Of a stretch of DNA of 64,000 bases, positions 52,598-59,985 are shown piece by piece. This DNA is from Acidovorax sp. 1608163 (lineage in GTDB: Bacteria; Pseudomonadota; Gammaproteobacteria; Burkholderiales; Burkholderiaceae_C). Every line of letters begins with the position of its first letter. Within the stretch, counting starts at the first letter, position 1. The DNA lies in the NCBI RefSeq assembly GCF_003669015.1, contig NZ_CP033069.1, positions 124,001 through 188,000 on the forward strand, in the 5' to 3' direction. Made by a program: the position numbers and the translations under genes. Under the pieces are notes generated by a model that worked only from the letters and a program-made list of their open reading frames with translations, did not search any database and was not told the DNA's origin.

Positions 52598-53586
52598 ACC
52601 AGGCCCCTGACCAGCGCCCCCGTCTGCTGCTGGTGGACGACGAGCCCACCAACCTGCAGGTGCTGCGCCATGTGTTGCAGGCCGACTACCGCCTGCTGTT
52701 TGCCACCGACGGCGAGCGCGCACTGCAGGTGGCGCGCGAGCAGCAGCCCGACCTGGTGCTGCTGGACATCATGATGCCCCACATGGACGGCTACGCCGTG
52801 TGCCACGCCCTCAAGGCCGACGCCGCCACCGCCCACATTCCCGTGATCTTCATCACCGCGCTGAGCGACAGCCAGGACGAGACGGCGGGCTTTGACGCGG
52901 GGGCGGTGGACTACATCACCAAGCCCGTCAGCCCGCCCGTGGTGCGCGCACGGGTGCGCACGCATTTGTCGCTGGTGCGCATGGACGAGCTGCGCCAGAC
53001 CCGCCTGCAGATCGTGCAGCGCCTGGGCCGCGCGGCCGAATACAAGGACAACGAGACCGGCCTGCACGTCATCCGCATGAGCCACTTTGCCCAGCGGCTG
53101 GCGCTGGCGGCGGGCTGCAGCCCCGCCTGGGCCGAAGACCTACTCAACGCCGCGCCCATGCACGACGTAGGCAAGATCGGCATCCCCGACGCCGTGCTGC
53201 GCAAGCCCGGCCCGCTGGACGCCAGCGAGTGGGACACCATGCGCCGCCACCCCGAGATCGGGGCCGAGATCATTGGCCAGCACCCCTCAGGCGTGCTGCA
53301 ACTGGCCCGCGAAATCGCCCTGGCCCACCACGAAAAATGGGACGGCAGTGGCTACCCCAACGGCCTGGCGGGCGAGGCGATTCCGCTGTCGGCCCGCATC
53401 GTGGCCGTGGCCGATGTGTTTGACGCCCTCACCACCCGCCGCCCCTACAAAGAGCCCTGGCCCGTGCAAGAGGCCATGGACCACATCACCGCCCAGGCGG
53501 GCAAGCACTTTGACCCGGCCCTGGTGGCGCTGTTCATCCCGCTGCTGCCCCAGCTGCTGGAGATCCGCGCCCAGTGGGCCGACTGA
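52594..53586 (+). CDS. response regulator with HD-GYP domain
   Basis: A 330-residue protein. The receiver (about 8-125) has VDDEPTN and the phosphorylated Asp in LVLLDIMMPHMDGY; the HD-GYP domain (about 145-320) has MHDVGKIGIPD, the HHEKWDGSGYPNGL motif and ENETGLHVIRMSHF-like binding residues. It should hydrolyse c-di-GMP on phosphorylation. The start overlaps the preceding hybrid kinase by four bases, so kinase and output are paired. The next gene follows after two bases. Confidence 0.94.
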   Translation: MNQAPDQRPRLLLVDDEPTNLQVLRHVLQADYRLLFATDGERALQVAREQQPDLVLLDIMMPHMDGYAVCHALKADAATAHIPVIFITALSDSQDETAGFDAGAVDYITKPVSPPVVRARVRTHLSLVRMDELRQTRLQIVQRLGRAAEYKDNETGLHVIRMSHFAQRLALAAGCSPAWAEDLLNAAPMHDVGKIGIPDAVLRKPGPLDASEWDTMRRHPEIGAEIIGQHPSGVLQLAREIALAHHEKWDGSGYPNGLAGEAIPLSARIVAVADVFDALTTRRPYKEPWPVQEAMDHITAQAGKHFDPALVALFIPLLPQLLEIRAQWAD

Positions 53587-53588
53587 CC

Positions 53589-55289
53589 ATGCAACGACGC
53601 CACTTTGTGACCGGGGCTGCGGCCTCGGTGGCCAGCCTGTCTGCAGCCTCGCTGCTTAGCGGCTGCCAGAGCCCGCCGCCCGCGCTGGAATACGCCTTTG
53701 CAGGCATCGACATGGAGCGTGGCCACGCGCTGCGCGACCTGCTGGCCCGGGGCACCTTGCCAGAGCCCGCCGTGGTGCGCCGTGCCCAGGTCATCATCGC
53801 CGGGGGCGGTGTGGCGGGGCTGGCCGCCGCGCGCAGCCTGCGCCTGGCCGGGGTGCACGACTTTGCCCTGCTGGAGCTGGAAGACACCGCAGGCGGCAAC
53901 AGCCGGGGCGGCGCCGTCAACGGCGTGGCCTGCCCCCTGGGCGCGCACTACCTGCCCGTGCCCGGCGACGATGCGCCCGAGGTGCAAGACCTGCTCGAAG
54001 AACTGGGCCTGCGCCAGCGCGTGGCCGGGCGCTGGGAATACGGCGGCGAGGGCGGCCGCCACCTGTGCCACAGCCCGCAAGAGCGCCTGTACTTCGAGCA
54101 CGAGTGGCAAGAAGGCCTGCTGCCCGTGCAAGGCGTGGGCGAATCCACCCTGGCCCAATACCGCAGCTTTGCCCAGGCGGTAGACGCCGCCAGCCGCGCC
54201 GCCCGCTTCACCATGCCGCTGTTTGCCGCATTGAATACAAAAACCGGCCTGACGCCCGCCCATCAAGCGCTAGACGCTATGACTTTGGAAGCATGGCTGC
54301 AGCAGCAAGGCCTGGACGATGCGCACCTGCGCTGGTACCTGGACTACTGCTGCCGCGACGACTACGGCGCAGGCATCGCCCGCGTGTCGGCCTGGGCCGG
54401 GCTGCACTACTTTGCCAGCCGCCACGGCTTTCACGCACCCGGCGAGGCCGTGGCCGAAGACCGCGAAGGCGTGCTCACCTGGCCTGAGGGCAATGGCTGG
54501 CTCACCCAGCAGCTCGTCGCACCGCTGAAGGCGGCAGGCCAGCTGCGCACCGCCACCAGCGTGCTGCGCATTGCCGAAACCCGGCGTGGCGTGGAGGTGG
54601 ACGCCTACAACCACCAGACGGGCAACGTAGAGCGCTGGCAGGCGCCGCGCTGCGTGGTGGCGCTGCCCGTGTTCGTGGCCGCCCGCGTGGTGCAAAGCCC
54701 CCCCGCGTTTTTGGCGCAAGCCGCCCAGCGCCTGCAGTGGGCGCCTTGGGCCGTGACCAACATCCACCTGAATGCGCCGCTGACCGACCGCCCCGGCGCC
54801 GCCCCGGCGTGGGACAACGTCATCTACGGCGACACCAACCCCGGTGGCCTGGGCTACGTCGATGCCTCCCACCAAAAGCTCGATCCCCGCCCCGGCCCCA
54901 CCGTGCTCACCTGCTACCAGGCCCTGGGCGACGTGGCCGATGCGCGCCAGCAACTGGCCACCCACAACGCCGAACATTGGGGCAGGGCGGCCCTGGCGTC
55001 GCTGGCGGGCCCGCACCCCGACGTGCTGCAGCGCGCCACCCGCGTGCAGGTCACCCGCTACGGGCATGCCATGTCCATCCCCGTGCCGGGGGTACAGCAG
55101 TTTTTAAGCCAAATCGGGCTGCAGGGCGCACAGGGTAAGCGCAAGCTGCTATTGAATGGAGAGCGCCAGCGCCCCATCCCCACCCCGGCCACCGCGCGGC
55201 TGGCCTTTGCGCACAGCGACTGGTCGGGCTACTCGGTGTTTGAAGAGGCTTTTACGCGGGGGCACGCGGCGGGGCTGTGGCAGGGATGA
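53589..55289 (+). CDS. Tat-type lipoprotein FAD-dependent oxidoreductase (amine-oxidase-like)
   Basis: A 566-residue flavoprotein. The N-terminus MQRRHFVTGAAASVASLSAA is a twin-arginine signal, and LLSGC is a lipobox, so it probably becomes a lipoprotein outside the cytoplasm. The FAD motif is VIIAGGGVAGLAAARSLRLAG (about 72-92) with the Glu in ALLELEDTAGGNSRGG, typical of the flavin amine oxidase/desaturase group. The substrate is unknown; homologues near membrane spermidine-synthase genes suggest polyamine chemistry. About residue 215, the stretch ALNTKTGLTPAHQALDA may come from a dispersed repeat. It starts two bases after the HD-GYP gene. Confidence 0.88.
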   Translation: MQRRHFVTGAAASVASLSAASLLSGCQSPPPALEYAFAGIDMERGHALRDLLARGTLPEPAVVRRAQVIIAGGGVAGLAAARSLRLAGVHDFALLELEDTAGGNSRGGAVNGVACPLGAHYLPVPGDDAPEVQDLLEELGLRQRVAGRWEYGGEGGRHLCHSPQERLYFEHEWQEGLLPVQGVGESTLAQYRSFAQAVDAASRAARFTMPLFAALNTKTGLTPAHQALDAMTLEAWLQQQGLDDAHLRWYLDYCCRDDYGAGIARVSAWAGLHYFASRHGFHAPGEAVAEDREGVLTWPEGNGWLTQQLVAPLKAAGQLRTATSVLRIAETRRGVEVDAYNHQTGNVERWQAPRCVVALPVFVAARVVQSPPAFLAQAAQRLQWAPWAVTNIHLNAPLTDRPGAAPAWDNVIYGDTNPGGLGYVDASHQKLDPRPGPTVLTCYQALGDVADARQQLATHNAEHWGRAALASLAGPHPDVLQRATRVQVTRYGHAMSIPVPGVQQFLSQIGLQGAQGKRKLLLNGERQRPIPTPATARLAFAHSDWSGYSVFEEAFTRGHAAGLWQG

Positions 55290-55291
55290 AA

Positions 55292-55342
55292 TAGCCCTCT
55301 GGCGCTTGCTAATAAAGCGCTAAAAGCTATTAAAAATATAGC
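55292..55342. repeat. AGCGCTTAT palindromic repeat
   Basis: CCCTCTGGCGCTTGCTAATA, AAGCGCTAAAAGCTATTAAA and AATATAGCAA, directly behind the stop of the FAD oxidoreductase gene. Confidence 0.88.
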
Positions 55343-55495
55343 AATTTGTTTGCAACTTCCCTGTTGCGATGCCGGCGCTCCAGTGGCGTAGCTAGCACCC
55401 ATGGTGCGCCTGCGAACAGACGGCGGTGCCCCCGCGTGAGACAGTGACTGCAGAGGCTGCCGCCCGGTGGCTTTTACCTTCTGAGGGTCTGTTCC

Positions 55496-56083
55496 ATGCG
55501 CCGCCAAAAAAACCATATCCAACGCCTTCGCCGCACGCGCAGACGCGCGCGCTCTGTTGCCCTTTGTGGTGGCGTGCTGGCTTTGCTGGCCTTGCAGGGC
55601 TGCCAGCACGTGGACACCACCACCTCCTGGGCGCTGGTGAGTCCGGCGCCCAGCGCCTACCTGGAAGACAGCGTGCTGACCTCGCGCGTGAAGGCTGCGC
55701 TGCTGCTGTCGCCCGTGCAAAACAGCATCTACATCGGCGTGGATGTGCGCCAGGGCGTGGTGTTGCTCAGTGGCCGGGTGGACGATGCCACCCAGCGCGA
55801 CCTGGCCGTGTTTGTGGCCCAAAGCGTGCGCGGCGTGCACAAGGTGGACAGCTTCATCTTCATGCCGGGCGTCGCCTACGCCGCGATGGACTATGGCAGG
55901 CCCGATGAAGGGTTGGAAGCCGCGCAGTCCACCCCTGACGAGCTGCCCACACTCAGCAGCCCGTTGGCTGCCGACGATGCTGGCGGACGGCCGTACAGTC
56001 CCACGGTCTCGCCCATGAGGGCCTTGGCCTACCGTGTTTTGGGTATCGGCAGCATCCAGGACGAGTTGCTCATCAAGCCTTGA
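55496..56083 (+). CDS. BON-domain lipoprotein
   Basis: A 195-residue envelope protein. A basic N-terminus (RRQKNHIQRLRRTRRRAR) precedes a hydrophobic stretch ALCGGVLALLALQGC with the lipobox LQGC. One BON domain (about 55-120) shows DSVLTSRVKAALLL and the strand IGVDVRQGVVLLSGRVDD. BON lipoproteins (OsmY, DolP types) bind phospholipids or stabilise the outer membrane. GAGGG before the ATG. It converges with the Crp/Fnr genes. Confidence 0.9.
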   Translation: MRRQKNHIQRLRRTRRRARSVALCGGVLALLALQGCQHVDTTTSWALVSPAPSAYLEDSVLTSRVKAALLLSPVQNSIYIGVDVRQGVVLLSGRVDDATQRDLAVFVAQSVRGVHKVDSFIFMPGVAYAAMDYGRPDEGLEAAQSTPDELPTLSSPLAADDAGGRPYSPTVSPMRALAYRVLGIGSIQDELLIKP

Positions 56084-56210
56084 GTGTGAAAAAGAGGCTG
56101 CGCGGGGCAAGGGGGAGGCATTGGCCCTTTCCATGCTGTGCCTCCTGCAAGCTCTTCCTCATCGCGTCCCTTCCCATTCAACGTGTTCAGCCCGCCATCC
56201 CCTCCAGCGC

Positions 56211-56912
56211 CTACGCACCCACGTGCATCAGGCGCTGGTAGATGTCTTTGTCTGCCGCATAGCAACTGCAGGCCTCGGCTTCCAGGGCCTTGCGGTTGAG
56301 CACGGTGAGTTCTCCCCGGTGGTACGAGATCAGCCCGCTGTCCTGGAACAGGCTGGCGGCCTCCGTCACCCCTACGCGGCGCACGCCCAGCATCAGGGCC
56401 ATGAACTCTTGTGTGAGGTGAAAGCTCTCGGTGCGTGAGCGGTCCTGGCTCATCAGCAGCCAGCGGGCCAGGCGCGGTGCAATCAGGTGGTAGCGCTGGC
56501 ACGCCGCAGCCAGCGTTTGCTGGTGCAGCCGCACCAGCAGGCAGGCCTGCAGCAGCTTTTGCAGGGAGGGCAGGGCATCGCATTGCGCACGCAGGTCGTT
56601 GGTCCCAATGCGCCAGCCAGCCCCCGCGCCCTGCACCAGCGCCCGCCAGGGGGTAGCGGCCAGCCCCAGCACCAGCTCTGAGCCCAGCATGCTTTCGGCC
56701 CCCAGCATGCCCACCTCCAGCGCGGGGTGGCTGTCCACATCAATCACCAGTGACAAAAACCCCTCGGTCGGAAAGTAAGCGTGGCGCAGCGGCTGCCCGC
56801 GCACACTCAGCTCGGTGGACAACGACAGTTCACACAGCTCGCAGTGGCCCAACAGTTGTTGGCGTGCCGCCTGCGGCAGCTGGCGAAGGAGTTTGTTTTC
56901 AGGGCGGTGCAT
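56211..56912 (-). CDS. Crp/Fnr-family regulator (first of two)
   Basis: A 233-residue regulator with an N-terminal cyclic-nucleotide-binding-like fold (about 20-140; AYFPTEGFLSLVIDVD, EVGMLGAESMLGSELVLG) and a winged helix (FMALMLGVRRVGVTEAASLF, about 165-195). It lacks the four cysteines of FNR and the full cAMP pocket of Crp, so the signal is unknown. The recognition helix VRRVGVTEAA is almost the same as in the next gene, so both may bind the same operator. A palindrome TGTCTGATACCGCACA lies 140 bases upstream. Confidence 0.9.
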   Translation of the reverse strand: MHRPENKLLRQLPQAARQQLLGHCELCELSLSTELSVRGQPLRHAYFPTEGFLSLVIDVDSHPALEVGMLGAESMLGSELVLGLAATPWRALVQGAGAGWRIGTNDLRAQCDALPSLQKLLQACLLVRLHQQTLAAACQRYHLIAPRLARWLLMSQDRSRTESFHLTQEFMALMLGVRRVGVTEAASLFQDSGLISYHRGELTVLNRKALEAEACSCYAADKDIYQRLMHVGA

Positions 56913-57053
56913 GCAGTGCGCTTCACAAAGGAATCAGCGCAGTCCGAAGGGGCCGCAGCCTGAGGACTGCACGGTGGCCTGCCCCTTCCATGATGGGGTG
57001 GCAGCACGCCGTGCCAGTCTGCGTTCAGTGTGGGCGCTTGTGTTGGGTGTGAC

Positions 57054-57069
57054 TGTCTGATACCGCACA
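57054..57069. promoter_or_regulatory. candidate operator, second Crp/Fnr site
   Basis: TGTCTGATACCGCACA matches the right half and the centre of the palindrome at 57928-57943 (ACCGCACA exact). It lies between the two Crp/Fnr genes, upstream of 56211-56912. Confidence 0.4.
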
Positions 57070-57090
57070 CAGCGCAGTGCGCACAGCGGT

Positions 57091-57885
57091 CTAGCTGGCG
57101 ACTCCCTTGGGCAGCAGCCGGTCGTATTCTTTTTTCACCACCTCGTAGCACTCGCAAGTGCGTGCCTCTAGGCCAGGGCGGTTGCGCACGTTGATGTGCC
57201 CCCGGGCGTAGCTGATGAGGCCTGCCTTTTGCAGCTTCATGGCAGCTTCGGTCACCCCTTCTCGGCGCACGCCCAGCATGTTGGCGATCAGCTCTTGCGT
57301 CATCACCAGTTGGCTGCTTGGCAGCCGGTCCAGGCTCAGCAGCAGCCAGCGGCACAGTTGCTGGTCAAGTGAGTGGTGGCGGTTGCACACGGCGGTTTGC
57401 GCCATCTGGGTGATGAGGGCCTGGGTGTAACGCAGCATCAGGTGCATGACGGGCCCCGAGCGCTCAAATTCCGCCTTGATGGCCTGGGCGCTGAGCCGGT
57501 AGCCCCGTCCGGCGCTTTGCACCACGGCCCGGCTAGGGGTCGAGCCGCCGCCCATGAAAATCGACACGCCCACCACGCCTTCAAAGCCCACCACAGCAAT
57601 CTCTGCCGATGCGCCGCTCTCCAGCACATACAGCAGCGACACGATGGCACTGGTGGGAAAGTACACATAAGGCATGTGCGCGCCGGACTCGTACAGCACC
57701 AGCCCGAGCGACAAATCCACAGGCTCCAGCAGTGGCAGCCAGCGTTGCATATCGGCTGGGGGCAGGGCGGCCAACAGCCGGTTGTTCAGGGGGTTATCGG
57801 TGGCGTGAATGGCGGGCCCCTTCGTCGTCGTGAGGAGGCGTGGCAGCACCCCGGGGGGACGGCACGCCTCCCCGGGTGCCGCCAC
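57091..57885 (-). CDS. Crp/Fnr-family regulator (second of two)
   Basis: A 264-residue reading frame; the conserved protein begins near residue 30 (NPLNNRLLAALPPADMQRWL). The sensor domain (VYFPTSAIVSLLYVLESGAS, AVVGFEGVVGVSIFMGG) and the winged helix (ELIANMLGVRREGVTEAAMKL) are intact; the end ARTCECYEVVKKEYDRLL is typical of the group. It lacks FNR cluster cysteines. The start is uncertain: the ATG at 57885, a GTG at 57849, or a rare ATT after AAGGGG near the family start. A 9-base hairpin (57834-57842 with 57863-57871) lies over the 5' end. Confidence 0.86.
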   Translation of the reverse strand: MAAPGEACRPPGVLPRLLTTTKGPAIHATDNPLNNRLLAALPPADMQRWLPLLEPVDLSLGLVLYESGAHMPYVYFPTSAIVSLLYVLESGASAEIAVVGFEGVVGVSIFMGGGSTPSRAVVQSAGRGYRLSAQAIKAEFERSGPVMHLMLRYTQALITQMAQTAVCNRHHSLDQQLCRWLLLSLDRLPSSQLVMTQELIANMLGVRREGVTEAAMKLQKAGLISYARGHINVRNRPGLEARTCECYEVVKKEYDRLLPKGVAS

Positions 57886-57927
57886 GCTGCGCGAAGCTCA
57901 GTGTGCGATGCTGGGCCGCGCGCAGTC

Positions 57928-57943
57928 TGTACGGTACCGCACA
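57928..57943. promoter_or_regulatory. candidate operator, first Crp/Fnr site
   Basis: TGTACGGTACCGCACA is a 16-base inverted repeat with a single mismatched pair (TGTnCGGTACCGnACA). It lies about 45 bases upstream of the 57091-57885 gene, in its promoter region. A related site lies at 57054-57069 ahead of the second regulator. It is unlike the FNR (TTGAT-ATCAA) or CRP (TGTGA-TCACA) half sites. Confidence 0.5.
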
Positions 57944-57984
57944 TAGGGTACGCCCCCCGCAAAAAAGACGGTGCAGAGGCTTTG

Positions 57985-59985
57985 CTAGGCCGAAAACGAC
58001 CCCGCTTCGTCCACCCGAGGGGGCGTGGGCTGGGGGGCTGCGCCAGGTGCGCGGGGATCCTGGGAGGCAAGGGGCGCCATGGCTGGGGCATACAGGGGGA
58101 CTACAAAGCACGCGCTGCCGGGCAGGTCGGCCCAGCGCAGGGGCTCGCCGGCCTGCAGCAGGCGCGCGCCAGCGGGTGCGTTGGGCGGCAGCAGGTACAG
58201 CGCCATGGCCGACGTCACCCGCACCAGCAGCAGCCGCAGGGTGCGCGGGCCGCGCACCAGGGTGATTTCGGCGCTCGGCCAGTCGTGCGGCATGCAGGGC
58301 GCCACAAACAGCTCGTGGGCGCTCATCTGCAGGCCCAGGATGGATTCCACCGCCGCCCGGTGCAGCCAGCCTGCGGCGCCGGTGTACCAGCTCCAGCCGC
58401 CGCGCCCCACATACGGTGGCTGGCTGTAAACATCTGCCGCCATCACATAGGGCTCCACCCCGTACTGCGCGCCCCACACGGGGTGCTGCGCGCGGTGGGC
58501 GGGGCTCAGGTAGGTGAAGTAGCGGTAGGGCACCCGGGCTGCCTCAGCGTTGCGGGGGTCTTGCACGCCCAGTGTGGCAGCGGCCATCAGCGCCCACACG
58601 CCTGCGTGGGCGTACTGGCCCCCGTTTTCGCGCACGCCCGGTGGGTAGGCCTGGATGTAGCCTGCGCTGGGCTGTGCATGCACCAGCGGCGGCTCCAGCA
58701 GCTGGATCAGCCCGGCACCAGGGTCAACCAAGTGCGTCTGCACGGCCAGCATGGCGCCATGCTGGCGCACTTGGCTGGCCTCGCCAGAGAGCACTGCCCA
58801 GGCCTGTGCAATGAGGTCAATGCGCCCCTCGGCCCGGGTGTGCGTGCCCAGGGGGGTGCCGTCGTCAAAAAAGGCGCGCAGGTACCAGTCGCCGTCCCAC
58901 GCGGTGGTGGCCAGCGCTGCACGCCAGCCGGCCAGGGCATCGCCCCAACGCTGCACGCGGGCTAGGTCGCCCTGCTGGCGGGCCAGCGCAATCCAGGCGC
59001 GGGTGATGGTGCACAAGAACCAGCCCAGCCACACCGATTCACCCTGCCCGCCATCGCCCACGCGGTTCATGCCGTCGTTCCAGTCGCCGCCCCCCATCAG
59101 CGGCAGGCCATGGGCGCCCACGTTCAGGCTGTGATCGATGGCGCGGGCAGCATGCTCGTAGATGCTGGCCGTGGTGGCGCTGGTGTGCGGGGTTTCGTAC
59201 ACATCTTCTGCCCCTTCGGGGATCTCGGCGCCTTGCAAAAAAGGCACCTGCTCGCCTAGCAGCTCACTGTCTGCGGTGTGCTGCAGGTAGTGCGCGCAGG
59301 CAAAAGGCAGCCACAGCAGGTCGTCGGAAAAGTGCGTGCGCACGCCCGCGCCGCCCGGCGCGTGCCACCAGTGCTGCACGTCGCCCGCCTCAAACTGGCG
59401 CGATGCGCACAGCACGATCTGCGAGCGCAGCAGGCCGGGCTGCGCCCAGACCAGGGCCATGGCATCTTGCAATTGGTCGCGGTAGCCCGTGGCGCCGCCC
59501 GCCTGGTAAAAGCCCGCCTTGGCGTACAGGCGCGATGACACGGTCTGGTACAGCAGCCAGCGGTTGACCAGCACATCGAGCAATGGGTCAGGGGTGCGCA
59601 CCTGGGTGGCACCCAGCAGGGCGTTCCATTGCGCCAGGGTGGCGTGCTCGCGCTCGGCCGCAGCCACGCCAGCGGCCTGCTGGGCGAGCGTGCGGGCAGC
59701 GGCCTCGGTGGCGGCATAGCCCAGCAGATACACCCGCGCAAACGAGGCCCCCGGGCGCAGCGTGACCAGGCGGGACAGCGCGGCGCACGGGTCCAGCCCA
59801 AAGCCGCTGCGCTGGCCCAGTTGCAGCGGCAGCACCAGGCGGCCCTGCGCATCCCAGAACTCGCTGCGGTCACAGGTCCAGTCGGTGCTGTCGTTGGACC
59901 GCTCCTCCTCTCCCGCCCCAACCGATGCTTCGCAGAAAAACGCCGTCCCCCGCCCAGCCCTGCGCCCGCTTCGGTCTGGGTGCAC
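57985..59985 (-). CDS. ndvB: cyclic beta-glucan synthase/GH94-type protein, C-terminal fragment after a frameshift
   Basis: A 666-residue open frame coding the C-terminal part of the gene at 59256-64000. It holds the GH94 phosphorylase core: GLPLMGGGDWNDGMNRVGD with the catalytic Asp, TGYRDQLQDAMALV, and a beta-sheet C-domain (GWSWYTGAAGWLHRAAVESI). In NdvB this domain trims and sets the length of cyclic beta-1,2-glucans. The true junction with the first part is at the C5 run 59947-59951: one more base gives a continuous GLGGGTAFFCEASVG. The reading frame's own start (59985) is an artefact of overlap. Confidence 0.85.
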   Translation of the reverse strand: MHPDRSGRRAGRGTAFFCEASVGAGEEERSNDSTDWTCDRSEFWDAQGRLVLPLQLGQRSGFGLDPCAALSRLVTLRPGASFARVYLLGYAATEAAARTLAQQAAGVAAAEREHATLAQWNALLGATQVRTPDPLLDVLVNRWLLYQTVSSRLYAKAGFYQAGGATGYRDQLQDAMALVWAQPGLLRSQIVLCASRQFEAGDVQHWWHAPGGAGVRTHFSDDLLWLPFACAHYLQHTADSELLGEQVPFLQGAEIPEGAEDVYETPHTSATTASIYEHAARAIDHSLNVGAHGLPLMGGGDWNDGMNRVGDGGQGESVWLGWFLCTITRAWIALARQQGDLARVQRWGDALAGWRAALATTAWDGDWYLRAFFDDGTPLGTHTRAEGRIDLIAQAWAVLSGEASQVRQHGAMLAVQTHLVDPGAGLIQLLEPPLVHAQPSAGYIQAYPPGVRENGGQYAHAGVWALMAAATLGVQDPRNAEAARVPYRYFTYLSPAHRAQHPVWGAQYGVEPYVMAADVYSQPPYVGRGGWSWYTGAAGWLHRAAVESILGLQMSAHELFVAPCMPHDWPSAEITLVRGPRTLRLLLVRVTSAMALYLLPPNAPAGARLLQAGEPLRWADLPGSACFVVPLYAPAMAPLASQDPRAPGAAPQPTPPRVDEAGSFSA

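Noticed and set aside
48887-52723. 1278-residue minus-strand open frame
   Set aside because: Antisense of the MHYT kinase; no recognisable motif.
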